Source of the DNA: a virus
Virus record (IMG/VR): IMGVR_UViG_3300005265_000120
Span: 1 to 22,150 of that record
Strand: one strand, 5' to 3'
Length of the DNA stretch: 22,150 nucleotides
Within the stretch, counting starts at the first letter, position 1, and each line of letters starts with the position of its first letter. Of this stretch, positions 13,909 to 21,255 are shown in pieces. A program made the translations under genes and the position numbers. The notes under the pieces are model-generated. The model was given only the letters and a program-made list of their open reading frames with translations. It had not been told where the DNA came from and made no database searches.

Positions 13909-14442
13909 ATGCTACAAACGTCAGTCAAGTTCGAATGGAATAAGGATCTTTCAAATGAGATACTTGAGAAGATCGATCGTGGCTTTGATGACACGGTAGA
14001 TGAGGCTTTTGCATATTCGCAGGATCTGGTAGCAAAGCAGAGTACGGATGAGGGCACACTGCTCGATAGTGGTCATGTGGAAAGAGAGTGGCTGGAAAAG
14101 GATATTATATATGAAGCGATACATTCGGCGTTTATCGAGTTTGGGACTTCCTCACGCCAGAAGCTACCACCAATCGAGGCAATATATGGTTGGGTATGGC
14201 GTAATCGTGGAAAGTTCAATATCAAGGTCACTGAAAAGGACTGGGTGAGCAAAGATCGAGGTGTGCATAAGCGCAGGAAAAAGGGCACACAACTCAGGGG
14301 GCATTACAAACCAATCTGGAAACTTGCATGGGCTATTGCAATTTCGATCAAGGAACATGGGACACAACCTAAGCCATTCATGAGACCAGCCATGCACCTG
14401 ATGGAGAAGAAAGCGGTAAGCAATATCATGAGAAGACTATGA
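13909..14442 (+). CDS. HK97 gp10-like neck/tail-completion protein
   Basis: A 177-residue protein with the family signature: a long N-terminal helix (DRGFDDTVDEAFAYSQDLVA), then AFIEFGTSSRQKLPPIEAI and near the end TQPKPFMRPAMHLM. The 'x-x-E-x-G-T' plus 'K-P-F-x-R-P-A' pair is diagnostic of HK97 gp10-type proteins that join tail to head. A basic insertion (KDRGVHKRRKKGTQLRGHYK) lies between the two. Gene order after portal and small ORFs fits. Confidence 0.82.
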   Translation: MLQTSVKFEWNKDLSNEILEKIDRGFDDTVDEAFAYSQDLVAKQSTDEGTLLDSGHVEREWLEKDIIYEAIHSAFIEFGTSSRQKLPPIEAIYGWVWRNRGKFNIKVTEKDWVSKDRGVHKRRKKGTQLRGHYKPIWKLAWAIAISIKEHGTQPKPFMRPAMHLMEKKAVSNIMRRL

Positions 14443-14449
14443 GTTTTTC

Positions 14450-14581
14450 ATGACCATTATATGAGCTTACTCAGAGGCGATTCTTGAGGCGATAGATAGG
14501 CTTCAGGTGTTATTCATACCCCGCATATTAGAGGCTCTCAAATCAATTATAAATAAGTCTTCGATAAAAATCTCTTTTTGA
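14450..14581 (+). pseudogene. Possible decayed small ORF (internal TGA)
   Basis: From ATG 14450 the frame gives four codons and then TGA at 14462. After that it runs 38 codons (AYSEAILEAIDRLQVLF, IPRILEALKSIINKSS) that look like amphipathic helical coding sequence. One base change would restore a 43-codon gene. Other genes in the window stop at TGA, so recoding is unlikely. It could also be chance. Confidence 0.3.
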
Positions 14582-14597
14582 AAAATACGGCATATTG

Positions 14598-14651
14598 TTA
14601 TACAGAATAATGTATAAGAGCTTATAAATGGTTATACATGAAAGTGTATAG
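14598..14651 (+). promoter_or_regulatory. Pair of 20-bp palindromic operators
   Basis: Two inverted repeats of the form TTATACA-N6-TGTATAA lie at 14598-14617 (perfect) and 14632-14651 (one mismatch). They are 34 bp apart, about three helical turns, and just upstream of the TATA region at 14670. They look like tandem binding sites for a dimeric repressor, for example one of the ribbon-helix-helix proteins of this virus. Confidence 0.65.
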
Positions 14652-14669
14652 GCGATTTTTCCAAAACCA

Positions 14670-14700
14670 AAAACTATATATACTATAACCTATATACTAT
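14670..14700 (+). promoter_or_regulatory. Promoter with repeated TATA elements, copy B
   Basis: AAAACTATATATACTATA is followed by CCTATATACTATAA, a near tandem repeat, about 25 bases before the likely start of the message for the gene at 14735. The first 16 bases are identical to the promoter at 9291. A small hairpin (GGGGATAACCCC, 14706-14717) and the ribosome binding site AGGAGG (14718-14723) follow. Confidence 0.6.
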
Positions 14701-14734
14701 AATATGGGGATAACCCCAGGAGGCATGAGAGATA

Positions 14735-15046
14735 ATGGCTAAGATAAATGAGATCACCATGTATCGGTATGATATCAACGTGTGGTTTGATGATACTGAT
14801 ACCATGACAGACTACTTCCACCACTATAGCCTACCGGTGAGGCAAGCTATAGAATGGATCAAGGAGAAGGGCGCCGATGAGATAAGTGTAACTGTTGTAA
14901 ACAACGATGAAAGCATACCTACGATGCGCAGACTCAAGCAGATCGCAAAGACTTGTGGGTATAAGATAGAAGATAGATCGGAGATGCGGGTGTATAAAGC
15001 GACGGGTGAGGAGTATAAATATCTTGAATATTTACTAAGGAGGTAA
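14735..15046 (+). CDS. Hypothetical protein, 103 residues, probably regulated
   Basis: ATG 14735 is 11 bases after AGGAGG. The product has an alternating strand-helix layout (EITMYRYDINVWFDD, LPVRQAIEWIKEKGADEISVTVV, MRRLKQIAKTCGYKIED, EYKYLEYLLRR). It could be a small alpha/beta domain. I do not recognise a family. It sits behind the strongest operator/promoter block of the window, between neck genes and the protease, so it is probably an accessory gene under its own control rather than a virion part. Confidence 0.7.
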   Translation: MAKINEITMYRYDINVWFDDTDTMTDYFHHYSLPVRQAIEWIKEKGADEISVTVVNNDESIPTMRRLKQIAKTCGYKIEDRSEMRVYKATGEEYKYLEYLLRR

Positions 15047-15050
15047 AAGA

Positions 15051-15209
15051 ATGGCCTCTTCACCCACACTCAACAACAACGCAATCCTGTGGCAGGGTCA
15101 AAGTTTTCCTGTCACGGAAGAGGTTGCAGAGAGGATTGAACAAGCACACTCACCAAATTGGCGAGAGGCGTTGATGTATCTTGTCATAATGCGTTACCTC
15201 TGCAACTAA
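15051..15209 (+). CDS. Small hypothetical protein, 52 residues
   Basis: ATG 15051 is preceded by the very strong site AAGGAGGT about 6 bases upstream, four bases after the stop of the previous gene. The product (FPVTEEVAERIEQAHSPNW, then REALMYLVIMRYLCN) is helical with a hydrophobic C-terminal end. No family recognised. It shares the operator-controlled message of the gene before it. Confidence 0.6.
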   Translation: MASSPTLNNNAILWQGQSFPVTEEVAERIEQAHSPNWREALMYLVIMRYLCN

Positions 15210-15220
15210 TTCCATTACTT

Positions 15221-15230
15221 TTTTATATTT
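15221..15230 (+). promoter_or_regulatory. TATA box for the HTH gene
   Basis: TTTTATATTT is centred about 25 bases before ATG 15251, with no ribosome binding site in between, so a leaderless start is likely. Confidence 0.55.
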
Positions 15231-15250
15231 CTTTTTTTCTACGAATATTA

Positions 15251-15403
15251 ATGCCGAAAGGTATTAATCTCACTGAAGAACAAAAAGAGTTCATTCTTAA
15301 GCACCACAAAGAGATGTTACTGAGCCAGATGGCAAAACTTCTTGGTGTGCACCGCGTCACCGTGAAGAAATTTCTCGAAAAGGCTGGAATCCATGAGAAG
15401 TAA
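15251..15403 (+). CDS. Small helix-turn-helix DNA-binding protein, 50 residues
   Basis: I begin at ATG 15251 (MPKGINLTEEQK) because the upstream in-frame codons overlap the previous gene and the TATA box. The segment EMLLSQMAKLLGVHRVTVKK is a clear helix-turn-helix of the homeodomain-like/resolvase C-terminal type. It is likely a transcription regulator. Tandem TATA elements for the capsid protease lie at and beyond its stop, making it a candidate regulator of the capsid genes (inference). Confidence 0.7.
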   Translation: MPKGINLTEEQKEFILKHHKEMLLSQMAKLLGVHRVTVKKFLEKAGIHEK

Positions 15404-15428
15404 TATATACTCCTAAAAATATATAATT
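15401..15428 (+). promoter_or_regulatory. Tandem TATA elements before capsid protease operon
   Basis: TAATATATAC (15401-15410) lies about 30 bases before ATG 15436 and is the better placed box. A second AT-rich element (AAATATATAAT, 15418-15428) lies closer. This likely drives the protease-scaffold and major capsid genes. Confidence 0.55.
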
Positions 15429-15435
15429 AATCAGG

Positions 15436-16824
15436 ATGACCAGCTGGCACGATGAACGACAGTGGTATAACGACCGTATTGTAGAGGCATATCTCACTCA
15501 TGAGATAGTGGACAAACACGGCGATCTCATCAAGATCGATGGAATAATTCCGCACATGCCGTTTTTCATTAAGCACGGTGTGATACATTACGGGAACACA
15601 CCAGAGGGGCACACCCCCATCGTTATCGGTGAACCACTTGGCTGGACACGTGAAAATGACAAACTCAAGATCAAGTTCGGTGTGCATTCAGGATATCCAA
15701 TATATGATGACATTTGGGGGGAGATCAAGGCATATGGCGACAAAGGAGCGTTGTCGATTGGAGGTGCACCATTATCCAATCCTGTTGTCAAATGTGATGA
15801 AGAAAAGTGCTGGAAGGAGTATGAGAAGACTGGCATCTGGGAGGCGTCATGGGTTGGTGATCATCCAGCAAATCCAGGCGCCAAGGTCGTGGAGGTGAGC
15901 ATGGCAAAAAGTGAGGATATAGATCTGGAATATCTGACTAACTTCCTGATCAAGCAAGCATTTCCAGGCGGATTCGAAGGTTGTGTCGAGCATTTCATGA
16001 ACGATCCTGACTTCAAACCTCGTGGTGGCAAAACAAAGCGGGAAAGTGCAGAGGCGTTGTGTGCATATATCGGACGAAAAGCGGGGAAGATCAAATCTGC
16101 ATCATATCAAGAACCTGTCAGGACACGGGATGCTGTTGCTATGAAGATGTATGGAAAGCCGTTTGATGAGCTCACGGACGAGCAAAAGCAGAAAGTGCAT
16201 GAAACAGTTACTGGCGAGAAAAGCGATGTAATATACAAACCGTTCGGTCCCTGGAAGGATTGGGACGATTGCATGAAGGAGATGCGGCAGAGATATGATG
16301 AAGAGACTGCTCAAAAGGTATGCGGTAAGCTCAAGGCAAAGCTTGAGAAAGGAGAGGAATTGAAGGATGTTTTTCTTGATACGCTTATCAAGGTGATTGA
16401 GATGGATGAAGAGATAGAGAAGCAGGCTGAAGCACCTGTGGAAGACGAGGAGACCACATCGACCGGGGTCTCAATTGAAGATCTTGCTAAGCTTGTGCAG
16501 GATCTCATGGATAGAATTGCAGCACTGGAGGAAAAACTCCAGACAACCCCTGAGGAAGGGGAAGAGACTGAAGAGGAACAGGTCGAGGAGAAGAGTGGAG
16601 ATCCAAAGAAGTTCTCTGTAGAGTTCAAGAGCCTCGAGGAGGTAATTGAGAAGACTGTGAGCAAACAGCTTGAAGAGTTCAGAAAGAGTCTGATCCCATC
16701 AAGCACGGAGAGACCAGTGATGGAGAAGGCAGAACCACCTGCAGGTGAGACAAAGACAGGGATCGACATCGACAGCATAGTTGCAGGTGTTCGAGAAGGA
16801 AGAGTAGGGGAACTTCTAATGTGA
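15436..16824 (+). CDS. Prohead maturation protease fused to scaffold
   Basis: A 462-residue protein. The N-terminal ~160 residues match XkdF/S78-like prohead proteases: VDKHGDLIKIDGII (25-38), a candidate catalytic His in KHGVIHYGN (47/51), then KIKFGVHSGYPIYDDIWGEI and the catalytic Ser in GALSIGGAP (S107). The middle (about 160-300) has two Cys/Trp-containing motifs (FPGGFEGCVEHFMNDPDF and FGPWKDWDDCMKEM) that resemble each other, suggesting an internal repeat. The C-terminal ~150 residues are acidic coiled coil typical of scaffolding (LAKLVQDLMDRIAALEEKL). The protease cleaves scaffold and capsid protein during head maturation. It directly precedes the capsid gene. Confidence 0.85.
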   Translation: MTSWHDERQWYNDRIVEAYLTHEIVDKHGDLIKIDGIIPHMPFFIKHGVIHYGNTPEGHTPIVIGEPLGWTRENDKLKIKFGVHSGYPIYDDIWGEIKAYGDKGALSIGGAPLSNPVVKCDEEKCWKEYEKTGIWEASWVGDHPANPGAKVVEVSMAKSEDIDLEYLTNFLIKQAFPGGFEGCVEHFMNDPDFKPRGGKTKRESAEALCAYIGRKAGKIKSASYQEPVRTRDAVAMKMYGKPFDELTDEQKQKVHETVTGEKSDVIYKPFGPWKDWDDCMKEMRQRYDEETAQKVCGKLKAKLEKGEELKDVFLDTLIKVIEMDEEIEKQAEAPVEDEETTSTGVSIEDLAKLVQDLMDRIAALEEKLQTTPEEGEETEEEQVEEKSGDPKKFSVEFKSLEEVIEKTVSKQLEEFRKSLIPSSTERPVMEKAEPPAGETKTGIDIDSIVAGVREGRVGELLM

Positions 16825-16833
16825 GGTGAAAAA

Positions 16834-17997
16834 ATGGCAAGCAAGATTAAAACGATAAGAGATCTGTATGAACTCTGGTATGGCGGATCAATACCAGGAG
16901 ATACACAGCGCACGCTTCTGCAGAGTATCTTCATGAAGACGGACGATCCGATCACGACAGGAAGCACGGGGATAATCAATCCTCAATACGGTGCAGTGGT
17001 AGACACGCTTCTGAACTATGAGGCAGATGCATGGAAACTGTTGGCAAAGAAGCCATACGACAGTGCAGGCTTCAGGCTTGAGACTGCAAGACCGGCCACG
17101 CTTGTGAGTGGTGTTGCAGAGAATGGTGCACTTCCTGATACGATCGAGGGTACGTTCACCGAAGAGGAGATTGTACCTAAGTGGATGATGACACGGTGGG
17201 AGATCACCCACAACGTGATCGTGAGATCCGAGCTTGGTGATGGCATACCACAGACCGAGACATTCTTCAGAGAAAAGAATGCAGAGTACTTTGAGAAGGG
17301 TATGAATCAGGCACTTCTTGCGGATGCTGAGGCTGCGGCTTCGGGTGCAAGTGGAAACACAACCAACGCCGCAGGTAATAACATTGAATCGATAGACAGG
17401 ATCATATCAAGCGACTCTGAAGAGGATGCTTTTGGTGGATCATATACTGGCTGGTATGACGCATATGGATCATGGGATCGAGATTCAGGCACGACTTATG
17501 ACGCTGTGGTAAGCCACAACTCAGGGACAGATAGGGGTCTCAAGCTTGATCTGATTGATGATCTGATCAGGCAATGCAGAGATGCTGGTGCAAAGAAGGA
17601 GAACCAGATCTTCCTGACAGACTCAGAGACTTTCATGGACTGGAGTGCTCTGATTGATCCAAAATACAGGATCACCGATGTAGGTTATAAAGTCACCGAG
17701 AACGGTGTGACAACTGAGGTCGGTGCTGAGGAAGCAGTTGCGAGAGCGGTGGTATATGATGGTAGACCGATCTTCATATCTGAGGATGTGCCAACCGATG
17801 GAGCAGGCAGGATATACCTGATCGATACTTCTGCGTTGTACATCAAGGTGTATATGCCAACCATGTACATGCAGACCAAGCTCAATCCAGATGTTCTGCT
17901 CGTGGATGCAATCAAGCAGTACTATGCGTATCTCTGGGTCGGTGAAGTATTCTGTACGTCACCAACAAGACAGGGTAAGATTCGGGATCTCGCATAA
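16834..17997 (+). CDS. Major capsid protein, HK97 fold
   Basis: 387 residues; ATG follows GAGGTGAAAAA. The N-terminal part (NPQYGAVVDTLLNYEADAWKLL) leads into ARPATLVSGVAENGALPDT and the strand-rich P domain (IVPKWMMTRWEITHNVIVRSE), as in HK97-type capsid proteins. An Ala/Gly/Asn-rich loop (about 162-180) follows, then the A domain (KKENQIFLTDSETFMDW...GRPIFISEDVP...GRIYLIDTSALYIKVYMP). It has no separate delta domain because the scaffold is fused to the protease. Its position directly after the protease-scaffold is decisive. Confidence 0.9.
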   Translation: MASKIKTIRDLYELWYGGSIPGDTQRTLLQSIFMKTDDPITTGSTGIINPQYGAVVDTLLNYEADAWKLLAKKPYDSAGFRLETARPATLVSGVAENGALPDTIEGTFTEEEIVPKWMMTRWEITHNVIVRSELGDGIPQTETFFREKNAEYFEKGMNQALLADAEAAASGASGNTTNAAGNNIESIDRIISSDSEEDAFGGSYTGWYDAYGSWDRDSGTTYDAVVSHNSGTDRGLKLDLIDDLIRQCRDAGAKKENQIFLTDSETFMDWSALIDPKYRITDVGYKVTENGVTTEVGAEEAVARAVVYDGRPIFISEDVPTDGAGRIYLIDTSALYIKVYMPTMYMQTKLNPDVLLVDAIKQYYAYLWVGEVFCTSPTRQGKIRDLA

Positions 17998-18009
17998 TCG
18001 GAGGTTGAG

Positions 18010-18276
18010 ATGAGAAAGTTCTCTGTGCAGGCAAAAGGAGGACACAGCAGGCGGGCATTTGACCGTCCTATCTTTTTCAATGTCTGGACAAACTTCTATG
18101 AAGAAGTGGAAGTACCGATACGTGGAAAGATGCGGAAGGTCAAAGATCCTGACTTTGAGAAGAAGCTCAGGTGGTTTCTGGATCGACCAAATCGATATGA
18201 AGTTAGATCCGATGACCGCTCACTCAAACGTCTGATTGCAAAGGCACAGAAGGAGCAAAAGGAGGTTGAGGAGTAA
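18010..18276 (+). CDS. Hypothetical protein following capsid gene, 88 residues
   Basis: ATG 18010 has CGGAGGTTGAG upstream. The product is basic with an N-terminal strand part (FDRPIFFNVWTNFYEEVEV) and a charged helical tail (SLKRLIAKAQKEQKEVEE). The middle (EKKLRWFLDRPNRYEV) resembles the small phage proteins found next to major capsid genes, but I cannot name a family. Its stop shares a base with the next ATG. Confidence 0.65.
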   Translation: MRKFSVQAKGGHSRRAFDRPIFFNVWTNFYEEVEVPIRGKMRKVKDPDFEKKLRWFLDRPNRYEVRSDDRSLKRLIAKAQKEQKEVEE

Positions 18277-18596
18277 TGGCACTATCGTATGACATTAAGC
18301 TACAAACCATCATGGGCATTAAGCAGGTCGTTGTGTTCGATGTAGACTTTGATGACAGTTATCCGACCAATGGTGAAACCGTGACTGCATCAAGTATCGG
18401 TCTCAGGAATATCGATCTTCTCATGGCAACACCAACTGCAGGTTATGTCTTTGAGTATGATTACAGCAATTCCAAGCTCAAGGCGTATTATGCTGACTAT
18501 GATGCCACAAGTGACGGAGCATTGATCGAGGTAGGAAACACAACGGATCTGAGCGGTGTGACTGATGTAAGGTGTATAGCGATCGGTGACAGGTGA
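18276..18596 (+). CDS. Phage capsid-associated beta-rich protein, 106 residues
   Basis: The sequence VVFDVDFDDSYPTNGETV, then IGLRNIDLLMATPTAGYVFEYDYSNSKLKAYY, matches a widespread phage family of small beta proteins encoded after the capsid gene ('SYPTGGE...GYVFEYD' type, as I remember it). Such proteins are thought to be virion components, perhaps capsid decoration. It overlaps the preceding stop by one base. Confidence 0.65.
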   Translation: MALSYDIKLQTIMGIKQVVVFDVDFDDSYPTNGETVTASSIGLRNIDLLMATPTAGYVFEYDYSNSKLKAYYADYDATSDGALIEVGNTTDLSGVTDVRCIAIGDR

Positions 18597-18620
18597 TTAT
18601 TCTCTTTCTGGAGGATTATC

Positions 18621-18968
18621 ATGGGTGTAAAACGGATTGCTTCAAACGCTCTGGTAGATACAGGTACAGACGATGGGACAACGACAGATAGCTATGCAGA
18701 CGCTCTTGATTGGGGATATGAGGGGATTCAGGAGGGCAGGATCACATTGAAGAATACAGGAGGTTCAAATAGCTTAGATTACAAACTCCTGACATATTCC
18801 CATCAAAACGGCAATGAATATGAAGAAGTAACAGGATCGTTGGGTGCAGGAAACACGCAGGTCTTCTCTCTTTCGAAAGCATACGCACGTGTGAAGGTGC
18901 AGGTAAAATCAACAACTTCGGGCAATGCTACGACGTATGATATTGATTATATCGGTCTTTTTGCATGA
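18621..18968 (+). CDS. Beta-rich structural protein, 115 residues
   Basis: ATG 18621 follows TGGAGGATT. The product is Thr/Ser/Gly-rich with predicted beta strands (GRITLKNTGGSNSLDYKLLTYS, ARVKVQVKSTTSG, YDIDYIGLFA). 'I-x-L-K-N-T-G-x-x-x-L-x-Y-K' resembles phage virion proteins with a jelly-roll-like fold. It is probably a capsid accessory or receptor-contact protein; the exact role is not readable. Confidence 0.65.
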   Translation: MGVKRIASNALVDTGTDDGTTTDSYADALDWGYEGIQEGRITLKNTGGSNSLDYKLLTYSHQNGNEYEEVTGSLGAGNTQVFSLSKAYARVKVQVKSTTSGNATTYDIDYIGLFA

Positions 18969-18977
18969 GGTGAAATA

Positions 18978-19442
18978 GTGTCATATTCAATATGGAACGA
19001 CATAAGTGGTATTGGACAAAACATCGCTCGTGGTATCACCCCCACAGCCTCAGGGTGGGATACGCCACCGTCCGATCTGCAAAAGGCAACGGATGGAGAT
19101 ATTACAACCTCCACAGGCACGGGGAGCACGACAACTTCAGGGTCAGGAGAATTGGGATTTATCACCATCAATCCTGGAAAACCTACTTTAGTGCTTACCA
19201 AAGTAGGTTTCTGGAGTACAGGAGAACGAATAGAAGTATACTACGATGCTTCACAAGATGGTTCAACATGGTATCGGTTATACGATCTTGCCGCAACAAA
19301 GTCATCAACAACTGAACATATACCACCAATGCTGTGTGTATTTTGTCCATTCCAGTACTTCAGGATGCTTTTTTATATAACCGCCGCAGGCACAGGCTAT
19401 GTCAAGATCTACGAAATAATCGCCCTTGAGGTGATCCCATGA
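18978..19442 (+). CDS. Discoidin/F5-8C-like virion protein
   Basis: 154 residues from GTG 18978, with GAGGTGAAATA upstream. After a Ser/Thr/Gly-rich stretch (45-58) comes a single beta-sandwich with the discoidin layout: DLQKATDGDITTST (the 'A-x-D-G-x-x-x-T' start), ITINPGKPTLVLTKVGFW, IEVYYDASQDGSTWYRLY, FQYFRMLFYITAAGTGYVKIYEI. Such domains bind sugars or lipid headgroups at cell surfaces. A capsid-decoration protein that touches host glycans is a fair inference. It ends in an ATGA junction with the next gene. Confidence 0.68.
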   Translation: MSYSIWNDISGIGQNIARGITPTASGWDTPPSDLQKATDGDITTSTGTGSTTTSGSGELGFITINPGKPTLVLTKVGFWSTGERIEVYYDASQDGSTWYRLYDLAATKSSTTEHIPPMLCVFCPFQYFRMLFYITAAGTGYVKIYEIIALEVIP

Positions 19443-19624
19443 GCGACACCATAGACCTATCCAGTTCCTACCCAAAGAAGCACGGAAAGCCAGAGAAGAC
19501 CAAACACAAGTCAACCGAGAACAAACCAATCGAAATAGTCGAAGAACTATCCGAGTTGGTCAAGCTCGGGAAGGCAGGCGGTCGCTACGTCTGGATCATT
19601 GATAATCAGGTGTTTTTGATCTGA
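19439..19624 (+). CDS. Small basic-to-acidic protein, 61 residues
   Basis: The ATG overlaps the preceding stop. The N-terminal half is lysine-rich and disordered (KKHGKPEKTKHKSTENK), followed by an acidic helix (IEIVEELSELVKLGKAGG) and a final strand (RYVWIIDNQVFLI). No family recognised. Operon position between a surface protein and a coiled-coil membrane protein suggests a virion or host-interface accessory. Confidence 0.6.
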   Translation: MSDTIDLSSSYPKKHGKPEKTKHKSTENKPIEIVEELSELVKLGKAGGRYVWIIDNQVFLI

Positions 19625-19627
19625 AAC

Positions 19628-19876
19628 ATGACAGACTTTCCACTGCTTGAAAAAATAGAAGAAATCAGAAAAGAGATCGAGACACTCAAGATCGACATGG
19701 CAAAGGTCTGCACGAAGATAGACAACATCACAAAAGAGATGGCAACACTGCAAGCCAGTATTGCTGATGTCAAGAAGAGAGCTATGGATGCCAATCCGAC
19801 AACAAAGGACTGGATAACCATCATTGCAATATTGTTTGCTGCAATTATCGGAGGATTGATAGGTAAGATAATATGA
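19628..19876 (+). CDS. Coiled-coil protein with C-terminal membrane anchor (XhlA-like)
   Basis: 82 residues: a long coiled coil (about 5-52, IEEIRKEIETLKIDMAKV onward) and one hydrophobic C-terminal segment (62-82, WITIIAILFAAIIGGLIGKI). This layout is that of XhlA-type hemolysin/holin partners and of phage small TM proteins. In archaea lacking murein the lysis role is uncertain, so I call only the architecture. The stop overlaps the connector gene (ATGA). Confidence 0.65.
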   Translation: MTDFPLLEKIEEIRKEIETLKIDMAKVCTKIDNITKEMATLQASIADVKKRAMDANPTTKDWITIIAILFAAIIGGLIGKII

Positions 19877-20526
19877 CCACCTATTACTGCACAACGGCGG
19901 ATATTGCACAGTTCATCTGGAGAGGGGGAGATGGTAGTGACTTCTCTGCAACCACAAATCCAACACAGGCAGCGGTAGAATCTCTCATCAATCAGGCAGA
20001 GGATGAGATAGACAGGATCACACACCACGCATGGAGGACGACAAGCGTATCCAACGAGTATTATGATGTGCGTGAGACTTTCTGGCATCAGAGGCTTCTA
20101 CTGCGTGAGATTCCACTATACCTCAAGCATCGATACATCCATACATTCACCAGCGGAACTCATAAGATTGAGATCTGGGACGGATCAAGCTGGAATGATC
20201 TGGTTTCAGGAAGCTACACGGAGGGGCGTGATGCTGATTACTGGATCGATTACAACGAGGGGATAATCTATTTCTGTGATACCAAGCCGTATTACAGAAA
20301 GAACGGTGTAAGGGTCACGTATGACTATGGTGAGTCAACCGTACCGAACGATATTAAGCGGGCATGTATTATGATGGTGGCTATCTCACTTGCGTATCAG
20401 GATGATAGAAGTATCCTGTTTCCAGAGGGGACTTCGAACATTCCACTGCCGGATAAGATTGATAGGTGGCAGGCAGAGGTTGATCGGATACTTGAAAGGA
20501 GGACAGAGCATAGGCTTATATACTGA
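19873..20526 (+). CDS. Head-tail connector (gp6/gp15-like adaptor)
   Basis: 217 residues. The family pattern begins with a helix (MTTYYCTTADIAQFI), continues with QAAVESLINQAEDEIDRITHHAW and strands around EYYDVRETFWHQRLLLREIPL, and has WDGSSWNDLVSGSYTEGRDADYWIDYNEGIIYF and VRVTYDYGESTVPNDIKRACIMMVAISLAYQ. This is the HK97 gp6/SPP1 gp15 connector family that docks under the portal. It has the usual insert for coating-type ring proteins. The call is strong by fold pattern and location. Confidence 0.82.
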   Translation: MTTYYCTTADIAQFIWRGGDGSDFSATTNPTQAAVESLINQAEDEIDRITHHAWRTTSVSNEYYDVRETFWHQRLLLREIPLYLKHRYIHTFTSGTHKIEIWDGSSWNDLVSGSYTEGRDADYWIDYNEGIIYFCDTKPYYRKNGVRVTYDYGESTVPNDIKRACIMMVAISLAYQDDRSILFPEGTSNIPLPDKIDRWQAEVDRILERRTEHRLIY

Positions 20527-20573
20527 AAAAGGCAAATAATTCATAGTTAACAACTTCAAAAGGAAGTGAGTGA

Positions 20574-20834
20574 GTGAGTAAGAAGTATTGTATGAACTGT
20601 GAGCAGTTCGTGAACGCAAGAGAGTTCAGCATACTTGCATGGCTTGGCTGGGGTGCTATTCTTTTCATACCCTGTGTTCTTCTCGGGCTTGTCGGTGCTG
20701 CGATCTGGATAATCGGTCTTTTTGGATATCCAATATATCATGCAATGAACGAAGGTTGTCCTATCTGCCATTGTAAAGATTGGAAAGAGAATGTGATTGA
20801 GCAAACGGAGGGCGCGAATGAGCAAAGCAGTTGA
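20574..20834 (+). CDS. Small membrane protein with zinc knuckle
   Basis: Start GTG 20574, chosen because the two preceding GTGs in the GTGAGTGAGTGAG stretch run into stops within a few codons; AAAAGGAAG lies upstream. The 86-residue product has CMNC (7-10) and CPIC (62-65) flanking a long hydrophobic stretch (20-55, FSILAWLGWGAILFIP onward) that could cross the membrane once or twice. The two Cys pairs could join to bind zinc. No function assigned; unusual inside a tail operon. Confidence 0.6.
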   Translation: MSKKYCMNCEQFVNAREFSILAWLGWGAILFIPCVLLGLVGAAIWIIGLFGYPIYHAMNEGCPICHCKDWKENVIEQTEGANEQSS

Positions 20835-21234
20835 CTGTATCAAAACAATCCTTGAAGACAACTGGAATTCGAGCAACACAGCCAACCGCACACCGTTCAT
20901 AACACCGATTGAGGATTACAAACGGGCAGATCTTGATAATGACGGCATTTTTCTCTATGAATCGAGCACGACCACAAGACGGCTTGGTGTACCACAAACT
21001 ACATGGGAAAAAGACACGGTTGTATCAATCGATGTGAGAACAATCAAAGATGTTGATCAGCTTGAGCTTATGAGAGATGAGATCGAGCGGATACTAAAAG
21101 CAAAATGGAATGCACCATGCTCAAACTTTCATTTTATCAGCCTCGATCTGAAAGGAACTGAACTGACCGACAAAAGCACAGGATTATGGCGGTTTGTGTA
21201 TGATGTGACATTGCAGGTTCGAGGTGAGTTATAA
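20818..21234 (+). CDS. Probable tail terminator / tail completion protein
   Basis: 138 residues from ATG 20818 (GGAGGGCG upstream; the in-frame extension to 20797 lies inside the previous gene). Layout: N-terminal helix (AVDCIKTILEDNWNSS), strands, then TVVSIDVRTIKDVDQLELMRDEIERIL and a final strand pair (STGLWRFVYDVTLQVRGEL). The 'D-x-R-T-...-R-D-E-I-x-R-I-L' centre and the location immediately before the tail tube gene fit the tail terminator family, which stops tail growth and joins tail to head. Confidence 0.7.
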   Translation: MSKAVDCIKTILEDNWNSSNTANRTPFITPIEDYKRADLDNDGIFLYESSTTTRRLGVPQTTWEKDTVVSIDVRTIKDVDQLELMRDEIERILKAKWNAPCSNFHFISLDLKGTELTDKSTGLWRFVYDVTLQVRGEL

Positions 21235-21255
21235 TCTACAGGAGGTGAGATAAAA

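Noticed and set aside
14450-14581. UGA read as tryptophan or selenocysteine
   Set aside because: Many clear genes here end in TGA with an overlapping ATG, so TGA is a normal stop; no SECIS-like element was seen.
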